Source of the DNA: Candidatus Oleimmundimicrobium americanum
GTDB lineage: Bacteria > Actinomycetota > Aquicultoria > UBA3085 > Oleimmundimicrobiaceae
Assembly: GCA_002366545.1 (NCBI GenBank)
Contig: DFBH01000056.1
Location: 622 to 39,024, forward strand
Direction: 5' to 3'
Length of the DNA stretch: 38,403 bases
The position numbers were made by a program, and so were the translations under genes. Below are positions 25,326-34,145 of this stretch, in pieces. The first letter of the stretch is position 1. Every line of letters begins with the position of its first letter. The notes beneath the pieces are model-generated. The model made no database searches, was not told where the DNA came from, and saw only the letters and a list, made by a program, of their open reading frames with translations.

Positions 25326-25793
25326 TTACCTCTTGATAATATTTACAATAAACTCCGAAATTTGTTGCCAGAGCGGTTGCTTTAAATTTTTCTTATCGGA
25401 ATTCGCATCCGGCGACCAGGGATTCAATTCTTCTTCCCTTCCGGTTTCAGGAATCACTATATAAGATTCTTCTCCCTGTTTTACCAGACCAAGATCTTGC
25501 CTGGCTACCTCCTCAACATAATCGTCAGAGTTTAATGCCGAAGCCTCCTGCTCCAAAATCTCGTTTTCCTTTTGTAACTTGACTATATTTTCTTGCAACA
25601 CGCAAATTTCTTTTCCCTTATCAACTCTTTGAATAAGCGGCTGATACACGCAGAGACCAACCCCAATTAACAACGCGCAATATACAAGAATTTGAAAATT
25701 TAACCCAAAACTTTTTTTTCTTTTCCTTTTTGACTTCTTCTTTATTTTTTTAGACTTGGGCAAGGCTCTTGCCTTGCAAACCTGAGATTTCAT
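25326..25793 (-). CDS. ftsB: FtsB/DivIC-type septum formation initiator
   Basis: A bitopic division protein of 155 aa. It has a very basic cytosolic N terminus (Lys/Arg-rich 8-29), one membrane helix (about 33-50), an extracytoplasmic leucine-zipper-like coiled coil (about 58-88) and a short VARQDLGLVKQGEESYIVI segment, the FtsB/DivIC hallmark, followed by an acidic tail. It would join FtsQ/DivIB and FtsL in the divisome. It starts 13 bp after pyk with GAGG 8 bp before the ATG. Position between the glycolytic genes and DUF501 matches the actinobacterial eno-ftsB-DUF501-ppx order apart from pyk. Confidence 0.9.
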   Translation of the reverse strand: MKSQVCKARALPKSKKIKKKSKRKRKKSFGLNFQILVYCALLIGVGLCVYQPLIQRVDKGKEICVLQENIVKLQKENEILEQEASALNSDDYVEEVARQDLGLVKQGEESYIVIPETGREEELNPWSPDANSDKKNLKQPLWQQISEFIVNIIKR

Positions 25794-25806
25794 CAGTTTT
25801 TCCTCA

Positions 25807-27219
25807 TCAAACCTTGTGGACTTTAATTAAATTGGTGGTGCCCGGGACATTTACAATAACTCCCGCCGTAACCACCACAACATCTCCTTTTTCAGCCAAC
25901 CCCGCCCCGGTTACCTTTCCTACAGCCTTGTCAAACATATCATCGGTATCACGGCTCGGCGCAACATGTAAAGGCACCACACCCCAGGAAAGGGTCAACT
26001 GGTTCACCACTTTATCTTCGGGCGTAACAGCCGCTATCTGCTCTGCAGACCTATACTTCGATACCCGCCGCGCGGTGCTTCCAGACTGGGTCGAAGTAAC
26101 AATGACCTTTGCCTTCAATACACTCGCCAAATCGCATGCTGCAAAACTGATAGCATCGGTGAAATTCTTTTGGGCCCATTTTCTTTTGCTTCCCAACTTA
26201 CCAGCATAATCTATGGAAGCCTCAGTTTTCTCAATTACCCTGGCCATCATCTTAACCGATTCAACAGGATAACTACCCACTGCCGTTTCCCCTGAGAGCA
26301 TCACCGCATCCGTCCCGTCAAAAATTGCGTTGGCCACATCGCTAACCTCAGCCCTGGTCGGACGCAAATTATCAATCATCGAGCTTAGCATCTGAGTTGC
26401 GATGATAACGGGCTTCCCCTCCTTCATTGCCTTACCGATGAGACATTTTTGAATTAAAGGCACATCTTCCGGGGACATCTCCACACCAAGATCTCCGCGA
26501 GCTACCATAATGCCGTCGGCCACATCGATGATCTCATCCATCTTTTTTGCCGCTTCGTGCTTTTCTATTTTGGCAATTACGGGTGCTTCTTTACCAAAAT
26601 CACACATCAACAACTTTAAATCTCTGATGTCATCAGGTGATCTGACAAAAGACATCGCTACCCAATCAACGCCTTGCTCAAGACCAAACTTTAAATCTCC
26701 GATATCTTTTTCTGTAATAGAATCGACACTTACCGAGATATTCGGTAAGTTGATTCCCTTGTGAGAAGAAAGTTTGCCTCCGTTTATCACCTCACATAAG
26801 ATATCGTCTTTATCAACTTTTTTGACTTTAAGCTCAATAAGACCGTCATCAAGAAGAACCGTATCTTCCAAAGACACGTCGTTTGTAAGTTCCGAAAAAT
26901 TTACAGAAACCCTATCTTTGTTTCCCCTCAAAATGCACGTAGTTAAAGTGAAGTCTTGTCCCGCCTCGAGGACTATACCGTCTCCCGCTATCTCACCAAC
27001 CCTCAGTTTGGGACCGGAAAGATCCCCTATTATTCCCAGCGGGAGATTTAAATCGGCCGATATTTTTCTTAAATTAAAAATATTTCTGGCATGCCCCTCG
27101 TGATTACCATGGGAAAAATTCAACCTGGCAACATTCATCCCCGCTTCAATGAGTTCCTTTAAAACTTCGAGTTTCTCACTGGCAGGGCCAATTGTGCAAA
27201 CTATCTTAGTGCGACGCAT
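25807..27219 (-). CDS. pyk: Pyruvate kinase
   Basis: Converts phosphoenolpyruvate and ADP to pyruvate and ATP. Family motifs are RTKIVCTIGPAS at the start, GDLSGPKLRVG, IAKIEKHEA with the catalytic lysine, MVARGDLGVE and NAIFDGTDAVMLSGETAVG. At 470 aa it has the usual A, B and C domains and lacks the extra C-terminal PEP-utiliser-like domain of Bacillus enzymes. It follows eno by about 28 bp, so the last two steps of glycolysis are co-transcribed. pyk in this position is unusual for the actinobacterial gene order. Confidence 0.97.
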   Translation of the reverse strand: MRRTKIVCTIGPASEKLEVLKELIEAGMNVARLNFSHGNHEGHARNIFNLRKISADLNLPLGIIGDLSGPKLRVGEIAGDGIVLEAGQDFTLTTCILRGNKDRVSVNFSELTNDVSLEDTVLLDDGLIELKVKKVDKDDILCEVINGGKLSSHKGINLPNISVSVDSITEKDIGDLKFGLEQGVDWVAMSFVRSPDDIRDLKLLMCDFGKEAPVIAKIEKHEAAKKMDEIIDVADGIMVARGDLGVEMSPEDVPLIQKCLIGKAMKEGKPVIIATQMLSSMIDNLRPTRAEVSDVANAIFDGTDAVMLSGETAVGSYPVESVKMMARVIEKTEASIDYAGKLGSKRKWAQKNFTDAISFAACDLASVLKAKVIVTSTQSGSTARRVSKYRSAEQIAAVTPEDKVVNQLTLSWGVVPLHVAPSRDTDDMFDKAVGKVTGAGLAEKGDVVVVTAGVIVNVPGTTNLIKVHKV

Positions 27220-27247
27220 AATCTTTCCCCTCTGCGCGGAATTAGAT

Positions 27248-28537
27248 TTATAAGCTGCCTAAATTATAAAAAGCTTCCTTGCCAAGATAACTTGCGACCG
27301 AGCCCAACCCCGACTCTATCCTTAAAAGCTGATTGTACTTACATACCCGGTCCGTTCTGGACGGAGCACCGGTTTTTATCTGACCGGCATTTATGGCCAC
27401 AGCTATATCAGCGATGGTCGTATCCTCCGTTTCCCCCGACCTGTGAGAAACCACCGCTGTGTAACCGGCTCTTTTGGCCATCTCAATCGTTTCAAGCGTT
27501 TCGGTAAGAGTTCCAATTTGATTGAGCTTAATTAAAATCGAATTTGTCACACCGAGCTCTATGCCTTTTGCGAGCCTCTCAACATTGGTAACAAAAAGAT
27601 CGTCCCCGACCAACTGGATTTTTTTGCCCAATTTATCGGTCATCTTTTTCCAGCCATCCCAATCTTCTTCCGCCATACCGTCCTCAATAGATACTATGGG
27701 ATAGTTTTCGACCCAGTTGGCGTAGAAATCGACCATCTCCTCAGGAGATAGCTTTTTGCCCTCGCCGGCTAAAATATACCTGCCATCCTTATAAAATTCA
27801 GTTGCTGCCGGGTCAAGCGCAATATAAATATCTTTCCCCGGCTCATATCCCGCTTTTTCAATGGCCTCCAAAATTGCCTTTAAAGCTTCCTCATTAGAAT
27901 CCAAGTTCGGAGCAAAACCACCTTCGTCTCCAACAGATGTATTTAGACCTTTCCCGTGCAAAACTTTTTTAAGGTTGTGAAAAACCTCTGCCCCCATCCT
28001 CAGAGCTTCTGCAAAAGAAGCTGCCCCGACAGGCATAACCATAAATTCTTGTATATCTATATTATTATCGGCATGTTTTCCGCCATTCAGTATATTCATC
28101 ATCGGAATTGGTAAAACATGCGCATTCGAACCTCCAACGTATCGATAAAGAGGAGTACCAAGAACATCGGCCGCCGCTTTTGCAACCGCCAAAGATACAC
28201 CGAGAATAGCGTTGGCCCCAAGGTTCGCTTTATTTTCGGTCCCATCTATCTCAATTAACTTTGCATCAAGTTCTCTTTGGTTAAGGGCATCCATTCCAAT
28301 GATTTTCGGAACAATTAAGTCATTAACGTTTTTTACGGCCTCAAGCACCCCCTTGCCCATGTATCTGTCTTTGTCTCCATCGCGCAACTCAACCGCTTCA
28401 AAAGCTCCGGTTGAAGCCCCGGAGGGAATGGCGGCCCTTCCCCAACCACCTCCCGCCAGAAAAACCTCAACCTCAACGGTTGGATTCCCCCTTGAATCCA
28501 AAATCTCCCGCGCAAGTACTTCGGTAATCGTGGTCAT
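27248..28537 (-). CDS. eno: Enolase
   Basis: Interconverts 2-phosphoglycerate and phosphoenolpyruvate. Signature stretches are ILDSRGNPTVEVEV, the catalytic loop SVGDEGGFAPNL, IKLNQIGTLTET with the catalytic lysine, and SHRSGETEDTTIADIAV. I choose ATG at 28535-28537 because GGAGG (28543-28547) is well placed and the family N terminus MTTITEVLAREILDSRG begins there; the longer frame would add five residues. Length is 429 aa. The upstream spacer (28538-28699) is filled by degenerate short-period repeats. Confidence 0.97.
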   Translation of the reverse strand: MTTITEVLAREILDSRGNPTVEVEVFLAGGGWGRAAIPSGASTGAFEAVELRDGDKDRYMGKGVLEAVKNVNDLIVPKIIGMDALNQRELDAKLIEIDGTENKANLGANAILGVSLAVAKAAADVLGTPLYRYVGGSNAHVLPIPMMNILNGGKHADNNIDIQEFMVMPVGAASFAEALRMGAEVFHNLKKVLHGKGLNTSVGDEGGFAPNLDSNEEALKAILEAIEKAGYEPGKDIYIALDPAATEFYKDGRYILAGEGKKLSPEEMVDFYANWVENYPIVSIEDGMAEEDWDGWKKMTDKLGKKIQLVGDDLFVTNVERLAKGIELGVTNSILIKLNQIGTLTETLETIEMAKRAGYTAVVSHRSGETEDTTIADIAVAINAGQIKTGAPSRTDRVCKYNQLLRIESGLGSVASYLGKEAFYNLGSL

Positions 28538-28554
28538 AAAAACCTCCTCCAATT

Positions 28555-28695
28555 AGTTGATAGTTGTTAGTGGGGAGTTGTCTGGTTCCTTAGTTTCTTG
28601 GCTACGTGGCCACTTGGTTTCTAAGTCGCTATGTTACTATGTCGCCAGCCCCCTTAATTCTTAATCCTGGCCTTACCCTTTACCCGTCACCCTTT
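28555..28695. repeat. Compound degenerate array: period 7, then period 8, then period 7
   Basis: Three blocks sit side by side between mazG and eno. 28555-28582 holds four heptads opening AGTTG or AGTGG. 28586-28649 holds eight octamers of pattern TTNCTWRG, for example TTTCTTGG at 28594 and TTACTATG at 28634. 28654-28695 holds six heptads including ACCCTTT at 28675 and again at 28689. No ORF is supported here. Confidence 0.75.
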
Positions 28696-28697
28696 AT

Positions 28698-28721
28698 TAT
28701 CAGCCCCGCCAACGGCGGGCA
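28698..28721. repeat. GC palindrome overlapping the mazG stop
   Basis: A 24-bp element containing CCCGCC-AAC-GGCGGG. On the minus strand it matches 23584-23607 at 22 of 24 positions, including the adjoining GGGGCTGATA. Its sequence encodes the last residues (ARRWRG) and stop codon of MazG. Confidence 0.75.
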
Positions 28722-29488
28722 GGCATCATCCTTTTGGCTTCCTCCCATAACTTATCCTTTTCTTCTAAGGATAAGTTATCAAAACATAGACCCCTCTTCT
28801 CAGCTTCCTTTTCCATAAACTCAAAGCGCTCCTGGAACTTATTGATGGCCTTTTTCAAAGCAACCTCAGAATCCACTCCCAAATGACGAGCCATATTTAC
28901 CACCGTAAACAAGGTATCGCCGATTTCTTCCTCAACGTTTCCCTTTTTACAATAAGCATCTCTAAGCTCCTCGATCTCTTCATCAAATTTCTCAACCACA
29001 TCTTCAACACCGCGCCAATCAAACCCCATCCTGGAAGCCCTGGCCTGTAATTTGGAAGCATATATCAAGGCTGGAAAGGCGGAAGAAACTCCCGGCAGAT
29101 GCAAAGATTTTTTCTTTTCTTCTTTTTTTATCCTTTCCCAGTTCTTCAGCACCTCTTTCGAGGTGGGCGCAAACTCGCCGGCAAAGACGTGAGGATGACG
29201 GCGTTCTAACTTCTCGACAATGCCGTCAATCACATCATTTATATCAAACCTTCCGTTTTCCGAAGCCATTTGAGCATGAAAAACAACTTGGAGCAGAAGG
29301 TCTCCCAGCTCTTCTTTCAGGTGTTCAAAATCTTCTCGTTCTATTGCATCCAGCACTTCATACGATTCCTCAATAAGGTGGGGTGCAATTGATTTATGCG
29401 TCTGATCTCTATCCCAAGGACAACCGTCAGGCCCCCTTAAAATGGACATTATCTCGACCAATTTATCAAATTTGTATCTTTTATCCAT
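28700..29488 (-). CDS. mazG: MazG nucleoside triphosphate pyrophosphohydrolase
   Basis: Hydrolyses (d)NTPs to NMP and pyrophosphate, a house-cleaning role. It carries two tandem MazG domains: the first has CPWDRDQTH (22-30), EESYEVLDAIE and EELGDLLLQVVFHA; the second begins near residue 160 and has EEIGDTLFTVVNMARHLG. The length of 262 aa is normal. The last residues, PARRWRG, are encoded by a dispersed GC palindrome and are unlikely to belong to the ancestral protein. It lies between eno and the foldase gene, an order known from actinobacteria. Confidence 0.95.
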   Translation of the reverse strand: MDKRYKFDKLVEIMSILRGPDGCPWDRDQTHKSIAPHLIEESYEVLDAIEREDFEHLKEELGDLLLQVVFHAQMASENGRFDINDVIDGIVEKLERRHPHVFAGEFAPTSKEVLKNWERIKKEEKKKSLHLPGVSSAFPALIYASKLQARASRMGFDWRGVEDVVEKFDEEIEELRDAYCKKGNVEEEIGDTLFTVVNMARHLGVDSEVALKKAINKFQERFEFMEKEAEKRGLCFDNLSLEEKDKLWEEAKRMMPARRWRG

Positions 29489-29500
29489 CTAAATTACCCT

Positions 29501-30409
29501 TTATGTGTTTTTCTTGATATCCGCCTTTTTCTTTAGGTCCTCTATCCACATCTGAAATTTATCGCTCCGCTTTTCTTCAAGCAAAATTTGTTCAACATCT
29601 TCTTTTACATCATTGAAGTCCTGCTGAACAGCTTCTTTCTTTTCTTCAACAATGATGATATGGTAACCAAATTGACTTTTAACTAAACTGCTCAATTGCC
29701 CCACAGGAAGACTAAAAGCTGCATCGGCAAATTCCGGCACAAGTTGATCTCGGCTCATCCACCCCAAATCTCCTCCCTTGTCTTTGGAACCGGGGTCGGT
29801 TGAATATTTTTCGGCAAGTTCGGCAAAATCGGAACCGCTTTTAAGCTCAGCCAAAACCTTTTCGGCTGTCTTCTCATCCTCAAGAAGAATGTGTTTAGCC
29901 TTAACTTGTTCGGGCTCTACAAAACTCTCCCTGTTTTCCTCATAATACTCTTTAAGCTCCGATTCGGTTGTCTTAACATCCGCCGTTATCTTTTCCATAA
30001 TCTTAAGTTGAACCAAAGATTTCTCAATCTCCTCTTTTAAATCCGCCAAAGTCATTTTGTTTTCCTCAAGGGCGTCTAAAAATGATTTCTCGTCCGGGAA
30101 ACCCGCTTTAATTTCCTTGATTTTGGAATCAACTTCGTCCTCGGAAACTTCAACCTTCTGTTTTACCGCTTCCTCAGCAATTAGAACTTCCGAAATTAAA
30201 CTATCTATAATCGTTCCCTTTAATTCCTCTTTGGCATCGCCCTCCAAGCTCTCGGTCATTTGAGGATACTGACTGACCAAAACCTCCAATCTCTTCTCCA
30301 CATCATCTTCATAAATTTTTTTGCCGTTTACTGTAACCGCTACTTCCCGTCCACAACCAACCAACATTACACTTAGAATAAGCAAAGCCACTAAAAAAAT
30401 TTTCTTCAA
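29501..30409 (-). CDS. Parvulin-type peptidyl-prolyl isomerase lipoprotein (PrsA/SurA-like)
   Basis: An extracytoplasmic foldase that is membrane anchored through a lipid. Residues 1-19 are a lipoprotein signal with lipobox LVGC (Cys19). Residues about 25-155 form a helical SurA_N chaperone domain starting VAVTVNGKKIYEDDVEKRL. Residues about 165-262 form the parvulin domain, with AKHILLEDE, FAELAEKYSTDPGSKDKGGDLGW, FADAAFSLPVGQLS and FGYHIIIV. The start is TTG (30407-30409) with GGAGG 8 bp upstream. It lies 18 bp after mfd, so it is probably co-transcribed. The domain assignments are firm; client proteins are unknown. Confidence 0.93.
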   Translation of the reverse strand: MKKIFLVALLILSVMLVGCGREVAVTVNGKKIYEDDVEKRLEVLVSQYPQMTESLEGDAKEELKGTIIDSLISEVLIAEEAVKQKVEVSEDEVDSKIKEIKAGFPDEKSFLDALEENKMTLADLKEEIEKSLVQLKIMEKITADVKTTESELKEYYEENRESFVEPEQVKAKHILLEDEKTAEKVLAELKSGSDFAELAEKYSTDPGSKDKGGDLGWMSRDQLVPEFADAAFSLPVGQLSSLVKSQFGYHIIIVEEKKEAVQQDFNDVKEDVEQILLEEKRSDKFQMWIEDLKKKADIKKNT

Positions 30410-30427
30410 CCCGATACCCTCCTTTTT

Positions 30428-33400
30428 TTATCGCACTTTATGCGTTCGTATTATATCACCAAACAAATTACCCAAGAAGAAAATGACATCTTTTTCGGGC
30501 AAGTTGTGAGCAACCAGAGTCTTTGCCGAAGATTCATAAATCAAATTTCCATATTTGTCTCGGAGGATATCCGTCTCCCTTTCAGTTAAAGAAATGCCCT
30601 TAAAAACCAGCCGTTCTTTCTCAAAAGTTACTTTCTTTAAACCAATATCGTTTGCCAACAGTTTAATTTTTGCTATCTCAATTAAATTTTTTACCGGCAA
30701 GGGGAATCGACCAAACCTATCCCTTAAATTGCTCTTCGCTCTCTCAACCGCACCCAAATCATTTGCAAAAGCAATTAACTGATATGCTTCTATCCTTAAG
30801 GCTTCTTCTTCAACATAGCTCCGCGGAATAAAAGCATCTACCGGCAAGTTAATACCCACTTCAACCAGTCTTTTGAAAACTCGCTCGCCTCGAATTTCTT
30901 CCACGGCCTCTCTGAGAAGCTGATTATAAAGTTCAAAACCAACCGCCGCCATATACCCGTGCTGTTCTGGACCGAGAAGGTTCCCTGCTCCTCTTATCTC
31001 CAAATCCTTCATAGCAATCTTGATTCCCGACCCTAACTCGGTGAACTCGCTTATCGTTTTCAGCCGGCTAAATGCGGCAGCGGTAAGCATCTTCTTGCCG
31101 GGGAAAAGAAAGTACGCATAAGCTCTATGATGAGAGCGACCAACCCTCCCTCTTAATTGATACATCTGGGACAACCCAAGTTTATTTGATCCATCAACTA
31201 TCAAGGTATTTGCGGTTGGAATATCTATACCCGATTCTATTATGGTGGTACAAAGCAAAACATCGTATCTTTTCTCCAAAAAATTCAGCATCACCTTTTT
31301 CAATTCGCGCTCGGTCATCTGCCCATGGCCAACTCCTATTCTGGCCTCAGGTACAAGCTTCTCAAGCTCTTCGGCAACCCGGTAAATGCTCTTAACCTTA
31401 TTGTATACATAATATACCTGCCCCCCGCGCTCAATTTCCCTACGAATTGCATCCTGAATTAACTTTTCGTCGTATTGGGCAATCTTGGTCAAAATCGGGT
31501 AGCGATCTTCCGGGGGAGTATTTATGACGCTTAAATCCCTAACACCGGACAAAGACATTTGCAACGTCCTAGGTATAGGTGTTGCGCTTAAGGCCAAGAC
31601 ATCGACCGTTTTTCTGAGTTCTCTTAGGTGCTCTTTGTGACCTACGCCAAAGCGTTGCTCCTCATCTATAACGACAAGACCCAGGTCTCTTAATTGCACA
31701 TCTTTTTGCAGTAAACGATGTGTTCCAATAATGACATCGACGCCCCCTTTTTTAAGTTCTTCAATTATGCTTTTTTGCTCGCGAGGCGTCTTAAACCTGC
31801 TCAACATCTCAACATTTATCGGATAAGAGGAAAATCTTTCACGAAAAGTATTGAGGTGCTGCTGAGCCAAAATAGTCGTTGGAACTAAGATAATGGTCTG
31901 TTTGCCGTCCATTGCCGCCTTAAATGCCGCTCTTATAACAACCTCGGTCTTACCATAACCTACGTCACCACAAACCAAACGGTCCATAGGCCTTGCCCTT
32001 TCCATGTCTTTCTTAACTTCTTTTATGGCCCGGAGTTGGTCCAGCGTTTCGTTAAATGGGAATGCTTCCTCCAACTCCTTTTGCCATACAGTATCTTTCG
32101 AATAAGTAAAGCCCTCGAATTGCGCACGATGAGCATAGAGACTTAATAGGTCAATGGCCAATTTTTTAACAGATTTTTTAACGCGTTTTTTCGCCCGAGA
32201 CCACTCCGGTGAACCCAGCCTGCTTAACTTTGGAGATACCGCATTTACTCCGATGTATTTAGAAACACAACTTATCTGGCTGAGGGGAACATAGAGTCTA
32301 TCCTCTTTAGCGTAAGCCAAAAGCAGATAGTCGCGTTTTACTCCTTCAACCTCACGGATGGTCATACCCTTAAATCTCCCAATTCCGTGATTTACGTGAA
32401 CCACATAATCGCCCACATTAAGCCCCGAAGAAGAAATAAGCGGTTTGCCGCCCGCCGTCTGTTTGTCCCGGCGAAACCTTCTAAACTTTGTAAAAATATC
32501 GGATTCAGTTATTACAAGTACCTTAAATTCAGAGAGAAAAAATCCTTCCTGTAAATCAGCAAGCACGATGTTTACTTTGTCGAAAACTATCGAATTCGGC
32601 TCATATACAACATCCAAATCCCACTCTCGCAATATTTCGGTTAATCTCTCAACTCGACCCACATCTTTTACTGCAATTATTATCGGCACACCGATATTCC
32701 TAAATTCACCCAATAATTCTTTAAGCCTATCAAGTTGACCAAACATCGGCTCTATCGAAGAAGATTTAAAATACGCAACAACGTCTTTTTTTGAAGACTG
32801 CACGGAAAACAGATTAAGCCTTTTGGGCAATTTCTCCTTTATTTTCTCGAAGGAAAGGTAATAAGGTTTCAGAGGTTTTATAAATTTCCCGCTTGAAACT
32901 GAATCGTTTAAATAAGCAAGCTGTTTTTCATAAAAACGGATGGCCTCGTCCTCTAAACTTTTTTCCTCATCGAAAACAACCAGACCATTTGGCGGAAAAT
33001 AATCCAAAATATTTTTCAGCTCATCAAAAAGAAATGGTGCGTATCTTTCTATGCCCTCAAAGTGACCGCAAGACTCGAGACGTTCCACGTCCTCCAAAAG
33101 CCAAGCTGGTTTATGAGGCAACCTTTTTAAAAATGAGATAGCTCTTTCCCTAACGCTTGAATTTAAAGATATCTCGTTACACGAAAATACCGTTAAGGAT
33201 TCCTCGTTAGACAGAGATAACTGAGTTAGCAAATCAAAGGATCTAATTGATTCGATAACATCGCCATATAATTCGATTCTAAAAGGACGATCCATGTTGG
33301 GAGAAAAAATATCAACTATCCCACCCCTTACGCTAAAATCCCCCTTGGTTTCCACCATAGGAACCCGCTCGTAACCCATCTCCACAAGCCAGGCGGACAG

Positions 33401-33859
33401 ATCGCAAAAGTCCTCTTCTCCCCCCACCTTAAATTTCAACAATTTCAAAGGCAAAGAATCTAACGGAGGCAAATTTTGCATCACCGTTTGAACGGCCGCA
33501 ACTACAATTACCGGATTTCCATCTTTAATCCGAGATAAAATTTCAATCCTTTTACTTGAAATCTCTTTGCTGGGGGACATTCGTTCATGCGGAAGTATTT
33601 CCCAGTCGGGAAATTGCTTAATTTTGAAAGAAGGCAAAAAATTACTCAGTTCGTCGGCAAACTTTTCGCTCTTCTCAAAATCAGAAACCACAACCAACAT
33701 CGGCTGAGACAACTCATTAAAAACCGAGGATACCAGGAAAGAACGCAGCGAAGAAGTTGCAAAGACATCGATTTGCTCATCGCTTTCGTTTATCCTGCTT
33801 AAGATTTCTTTAAAATTTTTATTCTCTTTTATCTTTGGAAGAAGAAACCTAAGGCTCAT
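30428..33859 (-). CDS. mfd: Transcription-repair coupling factor Mfd
   Basis: Removes RNA polymerase stalled at lesions and recruits UvrA. The N-terminal third (about 1-330) is the UvrB-like module, the RNA polymerase interaction domain follows (about 470-550, VGDYVVHVNHGIGRFKGM), then the RecG-like translocase with Walker A GDVGYGKTE, DEEQRFGV, and QLRGRVGRSHHRAYAYF, and a C-terminal TRCF domain. ATG at 33857-33859 has AGGGA about 9 bp upstream; an in-frame TTG at 33877 would add six residues. Length 1143 aa is normal. Confidence 0.97.
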   Translation of the reverse strand: MSLRFLLPKIKENKNFKEILSRINESDEQIDVFATSSLRSFLVSSVFNELSQPMLVVVSDFEKSEKFADELSNFLPSFKIKQFPDWEILPHERMSPSKEISSKRIEILSRIKDGNPVIVVAAVQTVMQNLPPLDSLPLKLLKFKVGGEEDFCDLSAWLVEMGYERVPMVETKGDFSVRGGIVDIFSPNMDRPFRIELYGDVIESIRSFDLLTQLSLSNEESLTVFSCNEISLNSSVRERAISFLKRLPHKPAWLLEDVERLESCGHFEGIERYAPFLFDELKNILDYFPPNGLVVFDEEKSLEDEAIRFYEKQLAYLNDSVSSGKFIKPLKPYYLSFEKIKEKLPKRLNLFSVQSSKKDVVAYFKSSSIEPMFGQLDRLKELLGEFRNIGVPIIIAVKDVGRVERLTEILREWDLDVVYEPNSIVFDKVNIVLADLQEGFFLSEFKVLVITESDIFTKFRRFRRDKQTAGGKPLISSSGLNVGDYVVHVNHGIGRFKGMTIREVEGVKRDYLLLAYAKEDRLYVPLSQISCVSKYIGVNAVSPKLSRLGSPEWSRAKKRVKKSVKKLAIDLLSLYAHRAQFEGFTYSKDTVWQKELEEAFPFNETLDQLRAIKEVKKDMERARPMDRLVCGDVGYGKTEVVIRAAFKAAMDGKQTIILVPTTILAQQHLNTFRERFSSYPINVEMLSRFKTPREQKSIIEELKKGGVDVIIGTHRLLQKDVQLRDLGLVVIDEEQRFGVGHKEHLRELRKTVDVLALSATPIPRTLQMSLSGVRDLSVINTPPEDRYPILTKIAQYDEKLIQDAIRREIERGGQVYYVYNKVKSIYRVAEELEKLVPEARIGVGHGQMTERELKKVMLNFLEKRYDVLLCTTIIESGIDIPTANTLIVDGSNKLGLSQMYQLRGRVGRSHHRAYAYFLFPGKKMLTAAAFSRLKTISEFTELGSGIKIAMKDLEIRGAGNLLGPEQHGYMAAVGFELYNQLLREAVEEIRGERVFKRLVEVGINLPVDAFIPRSYVEEEALRIEAYQLIAFANDLGAVERAKSNLRDRFGRFPLPVKNLIEIAKIKLLANDIGLKKVTFEKERLVFKGISLTERETDILRDKYGNLIYESSAKTLVAHNLPEKDVIFFLGNLFGDIIRTHKVR

Positions 33860-33925
33860 GTTTATCGCTTCCCTCAAAAATTTTTGTAAGCCAAAAAGAC
33901 CTCGGTGATTCTACCCAGGCCTATC

Positions 33926-33984
33926 AGTCGGGAGTCTCTTAGTTGGGAGTAACCGGCTTCCAGCCACCAGCTACCAGTCTCCAC
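33926..33984. repeat. Nine-unit degenerate heptad array upstream of mfd
   Basis: From 33926 the sequence steps in 7-bp units: AGTCGGG, AGTCTCT, then TAGTTGG and GAGTAAC, changing at 33954 into CGGCTTC, CAGCCAC and further CAG-headed units to 33981. It joins the AGT-type heptads seen at 28555 to the CAG-type seen at 14261 in one array. Confidence 0.75.
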
Positions 33985-34090
33985 TTTTTTGCTTCTTCTA
34001 GCTTTAACTTCTATTTGTAGCTAAAGTAGGTTTCTACACCTTGTTGAAAAATACAAATTTATGAAAACATTCTTCAATTTAAAATTAAAA

Positions 34091-34117
34091 ATTATATTTC
34101 TCACTTAACTTGTCTAA
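34091..34117 (-). promoter_or_regulatory. Candidate promoter for mfd
   Basis: The minus strand has a perfect TATAAT (34091-34096) with TTAGAC 15 bp upstream. It would leave a leader of about 230 nt that includes the heptad array. The spacing is short, so confidence is low. The remaining gene-free stretch 33860-34186 shows no ORF. Confidence 0.3.
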
Positions 34118-34145
34118 CTCTTCCTTACACGTCATTTGGCTTTCC

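Noticed and set aside
28555..28695. Promoter or leader peptide of eno
   Set aside because: No convincing -35/-10 pair or ribosome-bound small ORF was found; the sequence is explained by short-period repeats.
33926..33984. CRISPR-like array
   Set aside because: Units are 7 bp, degenerate and contiguous, with no 20-40 bp spacers and no cas genes in the window.
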